DNA from: Tigriopus japonicus
Lineage: Eukaryota; Arthropoda; Copepoda; Harpacticoida; Harpacticidae
Length of the DNA: 64,000 nt
Direction: 5' to 3'
NCBI GenBank assembly: GCA_010645155.1
Contig: CM021319.1
Coordinates: forward strand, 1,013,173-1,077,172
Shown piece after piece: positions 36,214-48,460 of the stretch. A program made the position numbers and the translations under genes. The notes beneath the pieces were generated by a model. That model ran no database searches. It saw only the letters and a program-made list of their open reading frames with translations, and was not told the DNA's origin. Within the stretch, counting starts at the first letter, position 1. Each line of letters opens with the position of its first letter.

Positions 36214-36775
36214 TTGTAGTTAGAAAGGTCACAAGCAAAACGGTTACAAGCAAATATGTCACAGTAAAAAGATTATGGGGTAAATATGTCACAGTAAAAA
36301 GGTTATGGGGTAAATAGGTCACAGTAAAAAGGTTATGGGGTAAATAGGTCACAGTAAAAAGGTCACAGGATAAATACGTAACAGTAAAAAGATCACGGGG
36401 TAAATAAGTCAAAATTTCAATTTGAAGTTTCATTGTGCCTTTTTCAGGTTATTGAATTCCTTACCTTGTGACTTTTTTACCATGACCATATTTTTCTCGA
36501 CACTGGATGGCGGACAACTGCTTGGTTGGTTGAAAGAACACTACAAAAAACCGGTTGTGATCAATTCCCAGGAGATTTCAATGTACTAATTTACCACCCA
36601 AGAGGTCAGTTGTACGACATCCAGTAGTCAAGATATCTATGCCATGACCTATTTACTGTGACCTGTTTACCTTGCGACCTTTTTACCTTGTGATATTTTT
36701 ACCGTGACTTATTTACCTTCTGACCTTTTTACCGTGACCTTTTTACCTTGTGACCTATTTACCGCGCGCTCCTTT
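36214..36775. mobile_element. Foldback-like element B with GGTCAC-AGTAAAAA arrays
   Basis: Left arm 36214-36415 holds tandem units such as GGTCACAGTAAAAAGGT alternating with TATGGGGTAAATA. Right arm 36640-36775 holds the inverted equivalents (CCTTTTTACCGTGACC), ending TTTACCGCGCGC. A ~225-bp unique core lies between. A second copy of this family is at 39770-40712, sharing both termini. Confidence 0.7.
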
Positions 36776-38126
36776 GTCAGTGGGGTCATATCACTAAAAA
36801 GTCACAAGTTTGGTTTGGAAATGTTGCAGCGATATTTGCTATTTCCCAATTTTTTTTTTGGAAAAATTACGATTGGGCAATTGCATAAATAAGATCATAG
36901 GAGGTGATGGTGGCAGAGGGTTTGCGCTGTGGGGCTCTTTGTAACCACTTTTATTGCTGACTCATGATGTTGCGGAGAATTGATACTTACCTTTCCTACT
37001 TACTTTAATTCTTCTTTTATTTGTACCTAATACAGTTTTTGATACTACTAAAAGGAATAATTAGGTCCATAATCTTGTCGTGCAATAAATGGATGGCCCA
37101 AAGGACAATCCAACTTTCATTGTTGATAAAGATTCCCAAGAGAAGTACGTATATGATATTTCGGTGGTAACTTTTATAGAATTGGTCAAAATGGGGAAAG
37201 AACCTTGACATTTGAAGAGTATGGAATTTCAACATATCTTTATTAGAAATATGTGGAGGTTGCTTAATATCTATCCATCATTTATTTCATTTAACATTGG
37301 GCAATTTTGTCAACATGGAACTGTCTTTTTGAGCGAAACAACGTATTTTCAATGAAACTTGGATCTCTTTCCGCATGAAAAACATCCACTTTGTTCTCAT
37401 ATATCAACATTATTTTCCAATTATCTTCCATAGACAACACCAAAAAACATTACTGAAACCGTGGATCATTCTGGGTTTGGATCTTTGTGCCTTTTCTATC
37501 AATCTCTCTGGCTTAACTCGAAGCCCCAAGCAGTGGACAGCATGGATTCTTTGCAGAGAAGGAGAGGAGAAGTACATACATAGGCAAGAAAGAAGCCGGA
37601 GTTGTTGAGCAAGAGTGAGGAGGATTGTGGTCCGGCTGGCTTGGGAACACTTTCAGAGCGCGCTCTCATTTGCTCTTTAGTTCATAGATCACCCAACAAC
37701 ACCTTTATTTCACAATACAAGTCACCTTATTTAAAAACAGTACATTAAATCGCCAAAGATTCATTGAAAAAAAAAAAAAAACGTTTACTCAGTCAGTTTG
37801 CGCAGATGACCTTGCTTAAAAATTCAAATTTGCTCCCATGATAGCATGCAACCTTTTCAGCGCTTAGTTACATTGGTTATGTTCTTCAGCCTTTTCCTAC
37901 TGGCATCCAAGTTCTATGCAAAAGCATGTACAGTATGTAGTACATGGAATGCTAAAGGCTGAAGAAGGTTGATCGATCCAGGGACATCTTCAGATTCAGA
38001 GTATGTATTGAAGAGAAAAAGAAGTCAAAAGGAACACTTGGATGCATATGGTAATTGTGTGTGTACAACTAAATGTACATTGCATATGACAGAAAACGGA
38101 CTGAAACAAGTGAAAAAATAAGTGGG
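36776..38126. other. Non-coding stretch, nothing recognised
   Basis: Short frames only. Contains a poly(A) run near 37766-37781. No recognisable genes or repeats. Confidence 0.4.
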
Positions 38127-38395
38127 CCATGAAAAGGGGTGCAGATTTCTGGCAAATAAAACATGCCTTTTAGGCCCAAAAAGTGGCAACTAAAAAGCGC
38201 CCAAAATGGCAAATAAACAGGCAAATAAACAAAGAAATGGCAAATAAAATGGCAATAGATACAAAATTTACCAAAATATAGCAAATCTGGCCACTAAATT
38301 CAGAAAATGTGTTTCACCAACAATAAAGTGGTATACAAGTGTGTGAACATTTAAGAGAAAGTATTTATTCCGTTAATATAATAATCCATAGGGCA
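38127..38395 (+). repeat. Truncated copy of the GGGGTGCAGATTT element
   Basis: From GGGGTGCAGATTTCTGGCAA at about 38130 this matches the reverse complement of the right half of the element at 54809-55325, including the ATGGCAAATAAA-type internal repeats and the CCAACAATAAA(G/A)TGG block. The second terminus is missing. Confidence 0.75.
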
Positions 38396-38401
38396 CATAA
38401 T

Positions 38402-38765
38402 TTTTCTTTAATTTATAAAATATTTGAAAACTATTTCTCCTCGATTTTTTAAATATTTTGGCTGTTTCAAGGAAAAAATAAATATTTTCTCAAATATTTC
38501 AGTCAATAAAAATATTTCAGACAAAATTAAGGAAAATGAATGACCAATACTCTAGAGGGCTTACCCAAAATGAATCCAAAATACAAAAACTCAACAAAAT
38601 GTTATTTGTACTGAGATTAGACATTTACAACCAAAACTAATATAAAACACGACAAAACTGCGCCATCCGTTGAGCAATATTGAAAATTGTATTGTTAAAT
38701 CAATTACATCCAAAGTATGCCTCCAAACACGGCCAAATGCATCAAATTCGGTCAGCACACTGACC
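38402..38765 (+). repeat. Dispersed AT-rich repeat, copy 2
   Basis: Same family and orientation as 2500-2895, directly abutting the truncated element to its left. No coding capacity. Confidence 0.75.
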
Positions 38766-39769
38766 GTCGTTATTACAAGATTTGTCGTTGTTGTGAGGGT
38801 CCTTACTGCGAGACCTGAATTTATAACAATTGTAAAAAAATACTTATAGTGTGTCATCAGGGCCGCCACAAACTTGTAAATAACATTTTTCAATGCAATT
38901 ACAAAGGTCTGGAATTTTCGTCCAAAATTACAAAAAATGGAAAATGAACGAAAAAGGTAGAAAATTCCTTATTCCGTGGTCAATGATCTGAAAAAGGATG
39001 TCAAAATAAAAATGATTCATTAAAAATATATATTGAAAAAATAAGAGGCTCTTCAGAAATTAATGAGAAAATTACTATGAATTTCAAAAAATCTAATTTC
39101 TGTACATAATTTCTAAAACAAATATTTTTTGGCTTTTTGCAACCATCTGCAAACAGTAACCAGACCTGTCTCAATTACTTCTAAAATGTAATTAATTACA
39201 TGCGGTGTTCGGAATGGCTTTTTGGGTTCGAATCAAAATGCCCAAAGACATCATGGGCATCAACCCCCCACTAAATCAAAAACGGCATTTCATGAATCGA
39301 GGTTGGGAAGTCATGAGATTATATTGCGTCATCAAAAGAGATTCTGGACCAAGGAACCGTCGGAAAGCTCTCGCTTGTATCGGAAAGCTGATGATACAAA
39401 AGACTTTTTTTTTAAAGAGTACTCACTTTATTAATGTTTTTACGGCTAACTTTGACTATTTTGTTCCCAGAAGCATGAAATAGTTGATGAAAAGTAAAGT
39501 GCCAATGGAACAGTTGAAACGATACGAAAAATCTAAAGACAGAAAAGTGAAAGATATATGAAAAAGGACATACTAGAAAGAGGTAAAGAATTATGAATGG
39601 GCCATGAGGTATGAGATAATTGAAAGGAGCATCTTTAGGCTAATATAATCCTTATGAAAACTTGTAAATGTGAACCCATTTTTTTTCCAGCCGCACTAAT
39701 CATAAATGGTGAAAATGGTTAACGGATTTTGCCATGAACGTCGATATCAAAAATTTTAAGGTGTACAGG
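38766..39769. other. Non-coding stretch, nothing recognised
   Basis: Short frames only (for example 39205-39483 +) with no domain signature. Confidence 0.35.
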
Positions 39770-40712
39770 GCTGATTGTAGGTAAAAAGGTCACAAACAAA
39801 ACGGTCACAAGTAAATAGGTCACAATAAAACGGTCACGATAAAAAAGGTCACACGGTAAAAAGGTCACGGTGAAAAATCTATTTTCCATGGATATTATTG
39901 GGGTCCACCCGGAATTTCTCAAAAGCCCATGGTCAGATCTCGAAAGAAGGGTGTACTTTAGACTCCAGAGGGGTGAGACAAGAAGCACTGGAATCATGGA
40001 GTGAGAGGCTAGCAATGAGAATAATGATTTCCAGTAAAAATAATTCAATTACGTTCTTCTGCGAATGGGACCTTGCATATGCTGACAAGAATACGTATTT
40101 CATTTTCAGCTCAATCGAACGTGGGAGACAAAAGTTATGCTCACTCAAAATTCAGTGCAAATCCTACCGAGAATGAATGGACCAGCCCTTTTGTGGTAAT
40201 TGTTTTAACACAAAAGGAAGAGTTCATTCATTTTATGCTCTCTTCAGTACATAAGTTTATGAAGGCATAACTTTTCACTCCGGCTTTCGATTGGGCTGAA
40301 ATTTGAAATACGTGTTCTTCTCAATGCAAGCCAGGTCCCATTTGCTGAAGAACGCAAATGGTTTGTTTCTGCTGGAAATCATAATTCTCATTGCTAACTC
40401 CCCACTCCTTTATTTCCGTGCTTCTTGGGTGAGAGAACACCCTCCTCCATGATCCGGGCGGGTTGGGACCGAAAAAATGTTGGGAATGACATCCCATTGA
40501 CTTATGGGACCTTTGCCTTGTTATAATTGTCTTCCAACTGGTAAATCTTAGGGTTCCATGGGGCAATCTTCAACCATGGAACATACAAGGGTCCGTGAGT
40601 TCACCCCTTGGCTACCTCCAGAGCTGCGAGGGTCCGTGAACTTTTTACTTTGACTCTATTACCATGACTTTTGTACTGTGACCTTTTTCTTGTAACATAT
40701 TTACCGCGCGCC
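39770..40712. mobile_element. Foldback-like element B, second copy, carrying a nested palindrome
   Basis: The left end (39772 on) reads ATTGTAG then AAAAGGTCACAAACAAAACG, matching the left end of 36214-36775. The right end (40640-40712) has TGTGACCTTTTTC and TTTACCGCGCGC, like the right end of copy 1. The middle contains the unrelated palindromic element 39968-40440, probably a later insertion. Confidence 0.6.
39968..40440. mobile_element. Palindromic element with ~190-230-bp inverted arms
   Basis: 39968-40199 and 40255-40440 are inverted copies separated by a ~55-bp loop. Both arms contain GAAATCATAATTCTCATTGC (or its close variant) and GCTTCTTG at the outer ends. Partial relatives occur at 1-145 and 3362-3585. 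No coding capacity. Confidence 0.8.
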
Positions 40713-43348
40713 TACAGACTTTGTTGCCGTTATGTAAAAACGTGTGCTCTAGTTTACTTCCATTTTTTGTGTGAATTCTACCTTTTATTTTTTGGGCCAA
40801 AAAACCTACATATCTTGTTTAGTTTTCTACCCATGTTGCCAGTTTTATTTATTTATTTTTCTTCATCTAATAGATCAGTTTTATTTGCCAGGTTTCATTC
40901 TTTAAGACCAGTTATATTCCTTTGTTTCCATCTAATCCCGTCCTTTAACCAACTGACTGAGAGGCCATCCATCAAAAGATTTTATTGACCGCCTTCTTTT
41001 ATGAGATTTCCTTCAAACCCAAAGAAGTCAGGTCCCAAATGTTTTTCACTTACAATTTACTTTACTAAAGAAAACTTTTACCCTAAAAAGGTTAGCCTAA
41101 AGTACCCCTAAAGTAGGGTAAAAAATAACTTTTTTACCCTACCAATCACTTTATTGCCCTATGAATTAATCATGTCATCATCAAATACATCTCAAACTGA
41201 CAACTATTGGTACGTCTGAAGCCCCCGTCTCATTGACGGGGAATGATTCAGTGAAGTAGTCGTGGTAGGCTTTTTATACTATGACACTGTGTAGCCAACA
41301 CACCAACTGATGTACTTGACGTAAACAGAGCTAGCTCCTAAAACTGGCATTGAGTAAGCAAAGCACGCATTGACATCTATTAATACTAGACCGAGTTTAC
41401 GCCTAAAAATGTGTCTCCTGTCGCCAACTGTTGAGCGGACAAAAGTGCAGGAACATTTGAAATGAGTGACCAGTCAAATGACAACTTTGAAATTGATGAA
41501 TCAAAGGTGGAATTGAGTAATGGTTTTGGGTCATTTTTTGCTATTGCTAGTGGTCACTTTCTCGGAAGAACCTAAGACGTCACTAGGTGACCATACTTTG
41601 GATTTGAATATTTCAACTTGGAACTTTTTTGCCAATACATTGAATAAGTCATTGGTAGGAAGAACATAAATTTAAGCTTAAGAACATAAATTTAAGCTTT
41701 TGCGTTATGTATGTCTTGTATTTTCAGTGAAAGTAATCACTTTTTTGGCAATAGTATTGAGAACAAGGGTTTTACCTAGAAGTGTCAGATAGGTATTGAC
41801 AATATCACGCGTTTAAATTCCTTTTTCGCTGAGTTTAAACTGAAGAAATCGGACAAATTATTACTAATTTTATGGTGATGGATGACTTCATTCCACAAGA
41901 ATATTCCAGAACTTAGATCTTAGATATGTAGGGTTAATCCAATGTATATATGGACAAAAACCAACTTGCTGCTTCAAGAACGAGTTAGAAAAAGTTGGTC
42001 TTGATTCACATGTTTGGTCACACCAGGAACCTCTCACCACAGGACGCGAACTTCAGCTGACGCGAAGCCCAATGAGGCCCTTTAAACGGTGCGGCTCTGC
42101 AGTGAATTTGAATGAAATTACCAAAAGACGATAGAATAAGGTGTTTGGTAGCAAACATCACTACAGAACAAAGTTACAGCATGAGATAGCGCTCCTTTTC
42201 CTGCCATTAATTTCTATACTGATGTTTTCTGTTCTCCGGAATTAGTCAAAACTGAGCTGCTTCAGATCAATGTCTCGCACAAAACTGAGAATGGATCTCA
42301 ATTAAACGCATGTATTACTTGAATATGATAATACCAACTTCGGAAAACAGGTTCAATTATACACGGATGAACTTTCATGAAAATTGAGCGTGTTTTTGGA
42401 AAACTGTGGCCCTATTATTAACAATGAAACTTACACCCAAAGCATCCACACTCTTCCCCATAAAAACATCATTTCTAGTCATTATTTTACTGTCTGAAGT
42501 CCATTAGATGCCAAATATCAACATTTTGACAGGCCAAACCGAGAGGAAGCACAATATTGAACAAATTCTTTGTCAATTTACAGTTGAGTTGTTGATGATT
42601 CCCTCTGAATGATTATTAATGTACAATGAAGTAAAGAACAGATCACCTTCATGGAGCACTATATTCTTCACTTTGATGGTGTTATTAGGTACTTATAATC
42701 TGAAACCATAGGTATTACAGGATAAGTAGAACAGGGTTGATAATGAGTGATGAACGTGATTTACCCAAGAGTGGGTTGCATTTAATTATCTCTAAGAGAT
42801 AGATACACATACCAGAATGATGTCTAGACAATTTATTCACTGATTTATTATGAAATATTGAATATTGAGTCCATAACACTTGCCTATCGTTCAGTCCATA
42901 GGGCCTCATTGGGCTCTCAAAAACAACAACAAACAGCTGTCTTCGCATCCTCTTCTGTAAGTATATCCATGGTCACACTAACTGTCCGCTCAACAGCTGT
43001 GATGGCGACATTTTCCTCATGAATTCAACGCATTCCGCCCCGCTTGCCAAATCAGCCAGACTAAAGCTTGCACGCTATCTAGTGATTATAATTCATCTAA
43101 GGCTAGTACGAATGTCCATGGTTGAACTGATTTTCAGGGTTGAAAAATTGTGGCGGAAGTCCCAGAAAATATGAGTTGGCCTACAAAATACCATACGTAC
43201 CCACAAATGAAGGGAGGAATGGTCAAGTTCCGACATCACTCGTTTCATTTTAATCGACGGCCTCGGGTCGCCAATAAAATGAAACTCCCTCCGCCGGATT
43301 TTGGCCAATACTCCCTTCTACTGCAGGTGCATAAATAGTACTTTTTTG
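40713..43348. other. Non-coding stretch, nothing firm recognised
   Basis: AT-rich, short frames only. A short inverted similarity (CTGTTGAGCGGACA near 41434 and its complement near 42990) may mark an old element but is too weak to call. Confidence 0.35.
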
Positions 43349-43359
43349 TTGTGGGTTTT

Positions 43360-43425
43360 CTAGAAGTTACAAGGAATGGGATTCCATGTAAAGAAAGTGA
43401 AGTATAAAAGTTACCACATACAATT
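43360..43425 (-). repeat. LINE 3'-end fragment
   Basis: ACAAGGAATGGGATTCCATG followed by TGTAAAGAAAGTGAA matches the 3' termini of the LINE copies at about 46540-46575 and 62514-62550. Only the extreme 3' end is present, as expected of a severely 5'-truncated insertion. Confidence 0.5.
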
Positions 43426-44000
43426 ATCATTTTTATGATATTTGGTTAAAAGCATGCTCAGCACAAAATTTTGACCTGATTTTGAACTTCTCAGTATGTA
43501 CTGGGCCCATGACTGGGCACTGGAGGTTACACAGATGTTCTAATTTGCAGGTTGCAATGAAAAGACTGTATACAGTGTTGGTAAGAGCATTATCCCCGAG
43601 ATCCCGCGACGGGATTTTCTGACTCTGAATACAGCATTTGCTGGATTTTCAATACGTTTCCAATATTTTTTCAAAGATTGATTTTTAAAGGGTCGCGGGA
43701 CGGGATTTTCTACCAGGTGTCCTGTATGTCCTCAACCCTAAACGAATCTTTATGCCATTTCACGTAGGATTTGAATTTCGTGCCAAAAATTGGGTTTGGG
43801 ATAGATTGGTTCGTCCTCTTCCTTTCCTGTTTCATGAAGAAAAGTAAACAAACGCCAGTTTTGCAAGTAAAATGGTGCCGAATATCTAGCTTAGAAAGGA
43901 ACCCAGTCAAAACGGTAGGTTGCGTGAGTAATTTCGTAACCTTGCGTCAATCTGAGAGGAGACGGCATTGAATGAAGTGAGATATATGATATGTGATATA

Positions 44001-44166
44001 TAGACCGCGGATCCAAAAGTTTTTTTCCTGCAGAGCAGAAATTCTAGACGTTGCAGGATGTAGGTCAGCTTGGATCAGCTGAACACAAGCAGTAGAGAAA
44101 AGTTAATGGCGTTAACCCTCTAGATTTTCTGCTCTGCAAGAAAAAAACTTTTGAATCCGTGGTCTA
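44001..44166. mobile_element. 166-bp MITE with 8-bp target duplication
   Basis: Ends TAGACCGCGGATCCAAAAG and, inverted, TAGACCACGGATTCAAAAG; the terminal inverted repeats are ~45 bp. It is flanked by GTGATATA on both sides (43993-44000, 44167-44174). The opposite arm of the host palindrome (near 45275-45300) keeps a single uninterrupted GTGATATA, a natural empty site. An 8-bp duplication fits hAT-type transposition. Confidence 0.88.
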
Positions 44167-44526
44167 GTGATATAAATGATATATGTGAGCCATATTGGGC
44201 CATGGAGGTACTGGTACGGTGCCAAAACTCACCCACGAGTACGTGTGAAACCATCTCTGATTGTGACGACTGTCAAACCACCAATGAGAACTAGATTTCC
44301 CTGCTGGGTCTAAATGGGCAATCTCATCAAGCTCAAACATAACCCAGTTTGCACGCTGGAATGTCTCCAGTGTCCTTGGATTACCTTGAACTCAAAGACA
44401 CGATCAATCAATAAAAGAAACTTGAAGACTGAACTACAAGTTCAAGCTAGGGTCACACCACCAATAACAATCCAGATTTCTAACCAAGTTTGTCCTCTGT
44501 AACAAGAACTAGCTTTCTCGCGGTAA

Positions 44527-44546
44527 CCTAACATAACCTAACCTAA
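44527..44546 (+). repeat. Four telomere-like pentamers
   Basis: CCTAA-CATAA-CCTAA-CCTAA in the centre of the palindromic element. CCTAA/TTAGG is the common arthropod telomere unit. The tract is very short and may be chance. Confidence 0.3.
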
Positions 44547-46593
44547 GGTTAAATATAATATTCGTTATTTCTTTCCTAACAAATAAAAAGCAGTCTTAGC
44601 CTGAAAACAGATTGCGGTTGGTTTCAACGGGCGGTTACATTTTTTTCGAGGTAAGTCATTTAAAATAGTAATTCATATTTGAGTAAGCTATTTGGACCTT
44701 GATCCCAGCGCATTTTCCTCTTGGAAAAGGCAGACGAACCAATTTTCTCCCAACAGATCAAAACGGGTTTTTCCATTGAGCTCATCCATTACCCACTTTG
44801 CGCATCTTATGAATATCTCACCTTTTCTCGGATTATTCTAAACTCAAAGACATGTTCAACCACTAAAGGTAACTTGAAGATCTATCTACCAATTCTAGAT
44901 GATATTCTAGAAGATGAATTTACGCTGAGGTCTAACAACCCTATACCAACCCGGATTACTTCCTAAGTCTTATTCCTAAGTCTTATTGGTGGTGTGACCC
45001 TAGCTTGAACTTGTAGTTCGGTCTTCAAGTTTCTTTTATTGATTGATCGTGTCTTTGAGTTCAAGGTAATCCGAGGACAAGGGAGACATTCCATCGTGCA
45101 AACTGGGTTATGTTTGAGCTCAATGAAATTGCCCATTTAGACCCAGCAGGGAAATCTAGTTCTCATTGGTGGTTTGACGGTCGTCTCCATCAGAGATGGT
45201 TTCACATGTACTCGTGGGCGAGTTTTGGCACCGTACCAGTTCCTCCATGGCCCGATATGGCTCACATATATCATTTATATCACATATCATATATCTCACT
45301 TCATTCAATGCCTTCTCCTCTCAGATTGACGCAAGGCTCCGAAATTACTCACGCAACCTACCGTTTTGACTGGGTTCCTTTCTAAGCTAGATGCCGAATA
45401 AGGTGAGACATTTGGTCGTCGGGTGCATTTTGGATGGGGAGAAGCAAGCTGATGTGGCCAAGGCCTTTGGGATTCTCATTGGCACTGTCAAGAGCCACTG
45501 TCGGCTCTACCAGCAGCGTGGGACCACTGACGAGCCCCCCTGCACACGTTTCGGCAGATGTCTGCACATCATCCTGGGGTACCTGGAGCGCAAGTTGGGG
45601 TCCAAGGGGTTCTGGTCGAAGGGCATTTGGCCGGCGAACTCTTACAACCTGAACCCCTTGGACTACAGCATATGGGACTCTGTGGAGCTGAGGGCCTGTG
45701 ACAGATTCCACCCCAATGTCAACAGCCTCAAGACTGCGGCGGAGAGGGAGTGGAACGCCCTCCCCAGGGACTATGTCGCCACCACGTGCACCAGGTTCCG
45801 CAAGCGCGTGGAGGCCATGATCATTGCCAACGGCGGCATTTTTGAGAAGGAGTAGACCTTCTCCACCCTCCCAGCCACATTCAACATCACCAGCAGCATC
45901 AATGTGGCTTCCATCACCCTCTACACCTTCACCTTCATCAACCCCATCCTTATCCTCATTTTCCTTATGTGAGCGAGACTCAAATATTAAATTATAGTTC
46001 AATTTTTTGCTCTTTAAGACCAAATTAAATTTTGTGCGTGTAAAGTAGAATGACTTAAGCCCCTTTTTACTGTATACTGGAACGTGTCCAACTTCATCAA
46101 GATCCTCAACCAGAGCGTCAAGAGAGCTTTTTAAAAAATTGACCGCGGCGACGTTGATGGAGCTGGCCTTGGTTGTGATGGCCATGGGGCGCTCATTTTT
46201 GGTATAGAAGTAGTCAAAGAGTATGTCTACTAGTATGTAAAATTTCAAGCCCTAAGTCAACGCGTTTGACGTGAGCAAGATCTTGAAGGGGAACATCCGC
46301 TTAGGGTTGAGGACATATACACTCTGACATGAAAGTTTTGACACCTCGGCAAAATTTAACCTTCCCGTCATTCCTGAGGCTCAAAACAATTTTTTGTTTT
46401 TCTAAAACATCAATATTCGGATTGTCAACGAACTGAGCGAAGTATTCACAACAGAACTGACCTATGATCAGCATCTTAAGCAACGGTGACCTCAATTCTT
46501 TTTTGGGGGGAGGGGGGGGCGGATTTCTTAATACCGCTACAAGGAATGGGATTCACTGTAAAGAGAGTAAATGAATTAAAATGGTTTATATAA

Positions 46594-48460
46594 TTAATGT
46601 TTATATGAAATTTGATCTACTAATGAGTTATTGTTGGCAGATCTGTACAACCCTTGAATAGTGGATTGATCAGGAATAGTATTTAAAAATTTGTCCAATC
46701 CAGCCTTACATGCTGTTAGAGGATCAGCTCCTACATATTCCCGAGGAAGACTAATGGGCAACAAATTGAACAATGAAGGAGCCCGATAAAGAAGAGAGGA
46801 GGACTTCATTGATCGAACCAACCTGGATTCCTTGGGATTTGGAGGTGCTCTCAAAAGGCAAGTAAAACCTCTACGATCACTACAACTGATCTCAAAGCCT
46901 GGGTTAGGACAGAGCCCATGAATGCTCTTGAAAACATACAGTATCAGATACCTTTAATACCTTCTCTGAATACTGTACAGCCCTAACTTTTGGAGTCTCT
47001 CCCAATACGAGAGCTCTCTCATTCCTGCGATGCTCCTAGTGAAACACTTTTGGACCTGCTCGACCTTTTGCAAACCTGCCAAACTCATTGGAGCCCAAAT
47101 GGGAGAAGCATATTCAAGATGTGGTTGAACAATTGACCTAAACAGGGTTAGCATCGTAATACTATCTCTGGACTTGAAAGTGTGATAGATCCAGCCACAC
47201 GTTTGAAATGCCTTCCCCACTTTCAACTGGATATGCTCATCAAACTTTCCATTATCTTGGACGACAAGTCCTAAATCCCTTATGGACGATATTTGCTCAA
47301 TATCACAACCTCCATTGTCTTTGAGCGGAACATCTAATTTTGGCGCCCCATACGTCATTGTATGGAATTTCATCCTGTTCAATGCCATGTTACTCTCGCC
47401 AACCCAAGAGTAGACTTTCTCCAAGTCCTCAACTAAACATTTCAAGTCCTGACCATTCCTTCCACAAACTAATTTTGTGTCATCAGCATATGAAGAAATA
47501 CTGGCTTTTTTCTAAACTTCTGGAGAGGAGCAATGAAGAGAATAAACAGGAGCGGGCCTGAAATTGAACCTTGTGGAACACCTGACTTGACATAATACAT
47601 GCCACTAAATGATTCTTCAACCTTGACTCTTTGCTTCCCATCACTCATGAAACTACCAATCCAATTCAGGACCTTACCCTGGATCCCAAACTCTTTGAGT
47701 TGATCGAGCAAAAGACCATGATCTACCTTGTCAAAGGCCTCAGCAAAGTCAAGATAGACTACATCAACTGACTCATGACTTTCAAGCCCCCTCAATGATC
47801 TGCTCGACATGGTTAAACAATTGGGTGACTGTACTAAAATGGGCTCGAAACCCATGCTGCCCTGGGGGAATGATATCATGAGCTTCTAGATACTCAAAAA
47901 GTTTGGACTTCATGATCTTCTCAAAGACCTTTGTAATACTGGAAGTCAGAGAAATGGGCCTATAATTACTAGGGAGTGACTTATCTCCGCCCTTAAAAAT
48001 TGGAATGACATGAGCTACTTTTAGAAAGAGGGAAACTTGCCTTGATCTAAGATGCAACACATCAAGTGGCAGAAAACTGGGGCAAGATTATGTGAGCATT
48101 TCATCAGAAACTGAGATGTCACACCATCAGGTCTAAGAGAACTCGTGAGCTTTAAGCTCTTGATGGCCTCAAAAGTATCTTGATCTGTGACTACCAGATC
48201 CTCCAATCGATTATCCTGACTAGCAATGCCAGTCTCATCAACAACATTGCTACAGTCTTGGCATACTCTGACTACCTTTTTGGAATTGAAAATACACTTG
48301 AGAACTGATCTCCAAGCATATTGGCCATAACCTCACTATCATTGACGGTTTTACCGTCGACCTCAAAAGGTCCTACTGGATGCTTCATTTTTCTCTTTGT
48401 GGTTGCAAAAGAGAAAAACGCCTTGGAATTCGTCATTCTAAACTTTGGAACTCTAGACAA
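46594..48460 (-). pseudogene. LINE reverse transcriptase, broken frames
   Basis: Successive segments in different frames: 48272-48460, 48021-48206, 47782-48060 (PIFKGGDKSLPSNYRPISL), 47469-47800 (VYLDFAEAFDKVDH, SGVPQGSISGPLLF), 46954-47445 (HLEYASPIWAPM) and 46594-46854. The catalytic YADD motif (SSYADDTKL) is present near 47480, but in a frame shifted from the segment before it. Several frameshifts and probable stops mean no full-length product. Confidence 0.85.

Larger units (their letters stand above)
43884..45392. mobile_element. Long palindromic (foldback-like) element inside the transposase start
   Basis: The ends are ATCTAGC..GCTAGAT, flanked on both sides by GCCGAAT (43877-43883 and 45393-45399), a 7-8 bp target duplication. 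The left arm (43884-44475, excluding a nested MITE) and right arm (44983-45392) are ~410-bp inverted copies with few differences. The ~500-bp centre contains a diverged direct copy of part of the arm (44770-44900 resembles 44314-44440). Removing the element restores a continuous ATG GTG CCG AAT AAG reading frame. Confidence 0.85.
43872..45855 (+). pseudogene. Tc1/mariner transposase, interrupted and internally deleted
   Basis: The frame starts with ATG GTG CCG AAT at 43872-43883. It is broken by a 1.5-kb element after codon 4 and resumes at 45400. The N-terminal helix-turn-helix (ILDGEKQADVAKAFGI) is present. The chain then jumps to the C-terminal catalytic part (SYNLNPLDYSIWDSVELR) with no DDE core between, so the first two catalytic acidic residues are missing. 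From an ATG created at 45391 the open frame encodes 154 aa, against roughly 340 for a full transposase. It cannot be catalytically active. Confidence 0.8.
43716..46346 (+). mobile_element. Tc1/mariner-like element (interrupted)
   Basis: Outer inverted ends: the left (43716 on) has AGGTGTCCTGTATGTCCTC then AACCCTAAACGAATCTT. The right (about 46298-46346), read on the minus strand, has AGGTGTCAAAACTTTCATG, then TGTCCTCAACCCTAAGCGGA. A damaged transposase frame lies between, interrupted by the foldback element 43884-45392. The left end follows TA, as in this superfamily. The right boundary is approximate. Confidence 0.6.

Noticed and set aside
36188..36433. TYLPHNLFTV repeat protein
   Set aside because: Translation of the element B array on the minus strand.
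41380..43060. Possible element with weak inverted ends (CTGTTGAGCGGACA)
   Set aside because: Only about 14-16 bases match and the flanking similarity is marginal.
45382..46248. 288-codon open frame on the minus strand
   Set aside because: It is largely antisense to the Tc1/mariner transposase remnant and has no domain signature of its own.
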